This document shows positions 60,806-64,000 of a stretch of DNA of 64,000 nucleotides, piece by piece. The translations under genes and the position numbers were made by a program. Each line of letters opens with the position of its first letter. Positions within the stretch are counted from its first letter, which is position 1. The DNA is from Bryobacterales bacterium. GTDB lineage: Bacteria; Acidobacteriota; Terriglobia; Bryobacterales; Bryobacteraceae. The stretch is taken from positions 3,667 through 67,666 of the forward strand of contig PMOK01000091.1 in NCBI GenBank assembly GCA_003162425.1, in the 5' to 3' direction. A model generated the notes under the pieces. It had not been told where the DNA came from. It saw nothing but the letters and a program-made list of their open reading frames with translations, and did not search any database.

Positions 60806-61213
60806 TCAAGAGTGGGACCCGGCAGGATGCCCCCCGGAGTCGTTCAAATACAAAGACACGATGGATCCTCCAGTGGCGGGCTTCGAACACGAGTTAATGC
60901 CGCCGTCCGAATTCCTGGCGATGATCGGGAAACCGGCTCGCCGTTCGCGAACGCGTTCAAAGTACAAGTGGGATCAGATACCGGGTGGGTGGAAAGCGAC
61001 GGCTCGCTCGGAGTCACTGGAAACATCCCCGCGGGAGCCCGGGTTCCACTGTGAGTCGGAAGCGTAGAGAACAGTGGCTGAGCTCCCGTCGAATTTCACG
61101 GAAGCCTCCGCCAGTCCAGAGCCGAACAAAGAAATCAACTGCGACGGAGCCACCACGCCCACGGGCATCAGGTTCGCGCTGTCCATACGCACGCAACGTA
61201 AAGGGCAGCGCAA
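60806..61213 (-). pseudogene. Decayed TIGR03437 secreted-protein remnant
   Basis: The minus strand encodes pieces of a Solibacter-type TIGR03437 domain in at least two frames: GVVAPSQLISLFGSGLA and ASVKFDGSSATVLYASDSQ in one (near 61150-61060), then ARNSDGGINSCSKPATGGS plus IVSLYL in another (near 60920-60840). The order matches the domain of the SBBP protein at 34037-36241. No start codon or signal peptide was found upstream. It is taken as the tail of a secreted-protein gene that has lost its front. Confidence 0.6.
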
Positions 61214-61523
61214 GCGGAACGGCGGTCCGGCTTTAACTTAAGAGTGATAACATAAACAGTGCCGCAGAAGAACTTGCTGCGCAACAGGGAGCGGGAAGAA
61301 TTTGACACCTTTTGAAGGACACGTTTGGGCCCATGCGGCTTTGACATCAAGAAGGGGTTCAGCGACACATCTCCCTGCACATCTCCCGGACCAGCAAGAG
61401 GCGTTCGCCTGAACTCATATCTTGCGCTGACAAGCAGCGATGTCCGTTCACTCCCAGTTAGGGCCGCTTCAATCGAGACTGAAAGAGGAAAATGCTAGTG
61501 CGACGAACTAATCGGGATCGCTT
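61214..61523. other. Intergenic region, no intact gene seen
   Basis: These 310 bp lie between the TIGR03437 remnant and the radical SAM gene. They may include unrecognisable upstream parts of the remnant. No ribosome-binding site, hairpin or RNA gene was seen with confidence. Confidence 0.5.
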
Positions 61524-63131
61524 ATGAGAATTCTTCTCCACAATCCGGATAACGGCATCACCGGGAACTTCATGCCACATCTGTGGATGTTTCTGCTTCA
61601 GGCGCGAACGCCTCCGCAGCACGAAGTAATTTTGCTGGACGGCAACGCGAAACCAATGAACGATGCGGAGCTTGTCCAGTTCGTGAAAGATCGGGCAATC
61701 GATCTTGTTGGAATCGGCGCAATGACCCGGATGATCGCGCGCGCTTACCGCGCTGCGGACGCGCTCCGTGCTGCGGGTGTTCCGGTGGTGATGGGCGGAC
61801 CGCACGTCACCGAACTGCCGGATGAAGCGTTGGGACGGAACGGCGGCGTTCGCCACGCAGATGCCGTGGCGCTTGGCGAAGCGGATGAGACATGGCCACA
61901 AATCGTCGAGGACGCGGCGAACGGCTGTCTGAAAGCGGTGTACGCGCCGGTGGACAAGTTCGGGCAGGAGCAAAAACCCAATCTCGGGGAGTACCCAAAG
62001 ATTGCATGGGAGTCGCTCGATCTGGAGCAATTCAACCAGATCCCCAAGTTCCTTCGGCCCATATTTAGGAAAAGCCGGATTCAGTGGGAGGGGTTCCACT
62101 TGATTCCCATTGAGTCTGGCCGAGGATGCCCGTACGGATGCGAGTTCTGCACCGTCACCGGTTTTTTTGGCGACTCCATCCGCTTTCGTTCCAATGAGAG
62201 CGTGGTGGATGAAATGTTGCGCTTGAAGGCGCGGGCACGCCTCCACCGCGGCAAAGTGGCGGTCTTCTTCGTTGACGACAACTTCGCCATTAATGTAAAG
62301 CGCACCAAGTCGCTGCTGCGGGACATAATTGCCGGTGGCGCCCAGCTTGCTTGGGTCGCACAGATCAGCGCTAACCTGCTTCGGGATGAAGAGTTGGTAG
62401 ACCTCATTGCCGAGTCCGGAGGTAAGTGGATATTCATTGGCATGGAATCTCTCGATCCGGCCAATCTGAAAGACGTCAACAAGAGCTTCAACAAGCCGTC
62501 CGAGTATGCAGGCGTGCTTGAGAGATTGGCTCGACGAAATGTATATGCCATTACGTCCTTCATTTTCGGCCTCGATAACGACTCCACAGGCGTCGCTGCC
62601 CGCACGCTTGCGGAAATTAGCAAATGGCCGCCGGGGCTGCCGGTTTTCGGCCAGCTTACGCCGTTTCCTTCCACTCCGCTCTATAAACGGCTGGCCACGG
62701 AGGGCCGGCTGACGCGACCCACGCACTGGCTGGACTTCGCGCCCTTCAAGATGGCGCATACTCCGCTCAAAATGACCGTTGCCGAGGTGCATAGGGAAGT
62801 TGACCAGGCGTGGACCAATTCATATAATCCGGCGGCGACACGGAGAGCAATGAGCAAGATCGCCGACGCTCCCGTTCCTTACAAGATCAGTCACCTGATC
62901 GCCCGGTTGTGCTTTCGGGGCATATATTTCCCACAAAAGGGATCACTTGCCTGGCTCAAGGTGCTGGTCGAAAACCGAGGCGTGATTCTTCGCCTTGTCC
63001 TGGACTCATTCACGAAATGGCGAGGCTCAGCGGCAGCAGAAGTGCGTTTGGATTTTGACACGGGTGCCAGAAGGCCATCGAGTGAACCCTGCCGGGAGAG
63101 CGTTACGGAGATGCCCGCTGGCGTTCCCTGA
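61524..63131 (+). CDS. B12-binding-type radical SAM protein
   Basis: Enzyme of 535 residues. Residues 1-150 match the cobalamin-binding-type domain that precedes many radical SAM domains (VVMGGPHVTELPDEA, DAVALGEADETWPQI), though no DxHxxG motif is seen. The [4Fe-4S] motif CxxxCxxC is Cys202, Cys206 and Cys209 in GRGCPYGCEFCTVTGF. A family-type C-terminal region follows (FPSTPLYKRLATEGRL). Such proteins methylate or rearrange unactivated carbons, for example in hopanoid, bacteriochlorophyll or antibiotic pathways; the substrate is not decidable. It has no functional partner beside it: a pseudogene lies on each side. Confidence 0.88.
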   Translation: MRILLHNPDNGITGNFMPHLWMFLLQARTPPQHEVILLDGNAKPMNDAELVQFVKDRAIDLVGIGAMTRMIARAYRAADALRAAGVPVVMGGPHVTELPDEALGRNGGVRHADAVALGEADETWPQIVEDAANGCLKAVYAPVDKFGQEQKPNLGEYPKIAWESLDLEQFNQIPKFLRPIFRKSRIQWEGFHLIPIESGRGCPYGCEFCTVTGFFGDSIRFRSNESVVDEMLRLKARARLHRGKVAVFFVDDNFAINVKRTKSLLRDIIAGGAQLAWVAQISANLLRDEELVDLIAESGGKWIFIGMESLDPANLKDVNKSFNKPSEYAGVLERLARRNVYAITSFIFGLDNDSTGVAARTLAEISKWPPGLPVFGQLTPFPSTPLYKRLATEGRLTRPTHWLDFAPFKMAHTPLKMTVAEVHREVDQAWTNSYNPAATRRAMSKIADAPVPYKISHLIARLCFRGIYFPQKGSLAWLKVLVENRGVILRLVLDSFTKWRGSAAAEVRLDFDTGARRPSSEPCRESVTEMPAGVP

Positions 63132-63195
63132 ACGCACTTTACAGCGATTCCGAATTGTCAATAGACATGCGGCGTATGGATCGAGGAGCTCACCC

Positions 63196-64000
63196 ATGCC
63201 ACTTTGGCGACCATTTATCCCTCCCCGACAATGGCCATGCAGGCGCCGCCCAAAAAGCTGGCCTACGTAGCCCTGCTCAAACGCTAACGGCACCAAACGA
63301 CCGGATGCGCTGGGTGTAGTGGATCTCGACTCTGCATCATCCGGGTACGGCCGCATCGTCGGCCAATTGGATATGCCGAATGTCGGCGACGAGTTGCATC
63401 ATTTCGGATGGAACGCCTGCAGCGCGTGCTTGTGTCCTTACGCACCGCATCTGCACGTGGAGCGACGCTACCTCATCGTTCCCGGCATCAACTCTTCGCG
63501 CATACACATTGTCGACACCAAGCCCGATCCTCGAAAGCCGCAGATCGTCAAGGTGATTGAACCGGAAACGCTCGCGGCACGAACCGGCTACGCGTCGCCG
63601 CACACGCTGCATTGCGGACCGGAAGGGATTTATGCGAGCGCGCTTGGATCTACTGGCGGCGATGGCCCCGGCGGAAGTTTCGTGATCGATCACGACAGCT
63701 TCGACATCCTCGGCAAATGGGAATTGGATCGTGGACCGCAGTATCTTGCGTACGATTTCTGGTGGAATCTGGGTTTCGATACTCTTATTCTTCAGCGAAT
63801 GGGGCACGCCCAACATGGTGCAGCACGGATTGAATCCCGAGATCCTGCTCAAAGGCGGCTACGGCCACAAGCTGCACATCTGGGATCTGCACAAGCGCCG
63901 TCATTTGCAGAAGCTGGATCTTGGATCGGAATATCAGATGGCGCTCGAGCTTCGTCCCGCTCACAATCCAACGCACGCGTACGGTTTTCTAGTCGCGTTG
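63196..64000 (+). pseudogene. Selenium-binding protein / methanethiol oxidase gene with frameshifts, cut by window end
   Basis: The coding sequence of the SBP56 family is recognisable in three successive frames. ATG 63196 is one base out of frame with ATIYPSPTMAMQAPPKKL. One extra A at 63279-63281 shifts to RPDALGVVDLDSASSGYGR and the long middle part with DELHHFGWNAC and YLIVPGINSSRIHIVDTKPD. One extra base near 63790 shifts to FSEWGTPNMVQHGLNPEILL, open to the window end. An intact member would oxidise methanethiol. The three single-base changes, two of them at or near short runs, may be real decay or sequencing errors. Confidence 0.85.

Noticed and set aside
61458-62792. A 444-residue open frame antisense to the radical SAM gene
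   Set aside because: The + strand has the CxxxCxxC motif and family sequence throughout; the antisense frame has no ribosome-binding site and no recognisable domain.

Overview
This 64 kb window looks like a chromosomal segment of an Acidobacteriota bacterium, most likely a Solibacteres/Bryobacterales relative. The evidence is three acidobacterial-type orphan MacB/FtsX permeases (ADOP), one preceded by a PadR regulator; secreted proteins ending in the Solibacter-type TIGR03437 domain; an Oar-like TonB receptor with an N-terminal carboxypeptidase-regulatory domain; SBBP-repeat and CRTAC1/ASPIC-UnbV proteins; and a moderately GC-rich composition. No phage, transposase or CRISPR array was seen. 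Taxonomy is inferred from gene content only.

Layout. 1-14.5 kb is a lipid/hydrophobic-substrate district: the N-terminal part of an acyl-CoA synthetase (cut by the window edge), an outer-membrane receptor, a GMC oxidoreductase and a small beta-barrel protein on the + strand, then a minus-strand run of wax-ester/diacylglycerol acyltransferase, second acyl-CoA synthetase and MDR oxidoreductase, divergent from a + strand pair of ABC1/UbiB-like kinase and class I HMG-CoA reductase. 14.6-25.3 kb holds the three ADOP permeases, PadR, a DUF255 thioredoxin-fold protein and thiol peroxidase Tpx. 25.4-31.6 kb is a tightly packed + strand housekeeping run: recO, glyQ, glyS, ppdK. 31.7-36.2 kb carries a minus-strand set of secreted proteins (TPR protein, two small coiled-coil proteins, SBBP/TIGR03437 protein). 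36.4-40.8 kb holds a VIT-type metal transporter, an AbrB/PIN toxin-antitoxin pair and uvrA. 40.9-47.3 kb has envelope and hypothetical genes, including a degenerate GGDEF protein coupled to a 48-residue small ORF, a GT-C membrane glycosyltransferase and a carboxylesterase. 47.4-51.6 kb has an RRM protein, serA, two SPFH proteins and tRNA-Arg(ACG). 51.7-53.6 kb is a toxin-antitoxin cluster: a frameshifted VapC with its antitoxin, then an intact Xre-RES pair. 53.7-59.5 kb encodes TPR, CRTAC1 and pentaheme cytochrome/TPR proteins. The last part holds a Fic protein with an array of putative operators, a decayed TIGR03437 gene, a radical SAM protein and a frameshifted selenium-binding-protein (methanethiol oxidase) gene that runs off the end.

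The most unusual signals are outside the genes. (i) A 43-bp direct repeat of the uvrA 3' end lies on both sides of the AbrB/PIN pair. (ii) Seven copies of a short hairpin repeat with a conserved GTRGG head lie at five intergenic sites, two of them as inverted pairs like REPINs. (iii) 7-bp tandem repeats sit at gene junctions, where they supply a ribosome-binding site, a stop codon and the apparent N-terminus of GlyQ. (iv) Four copies of an ATTCTCCGCAT-like box cover the fic promoter. Several frameshifted genes (VapC, selenium-binding protein, TIGR03437 protein) may be pseudogenes or, where the lesion is in a homopolymer, sequencing errors; the sequence alone does not decide.
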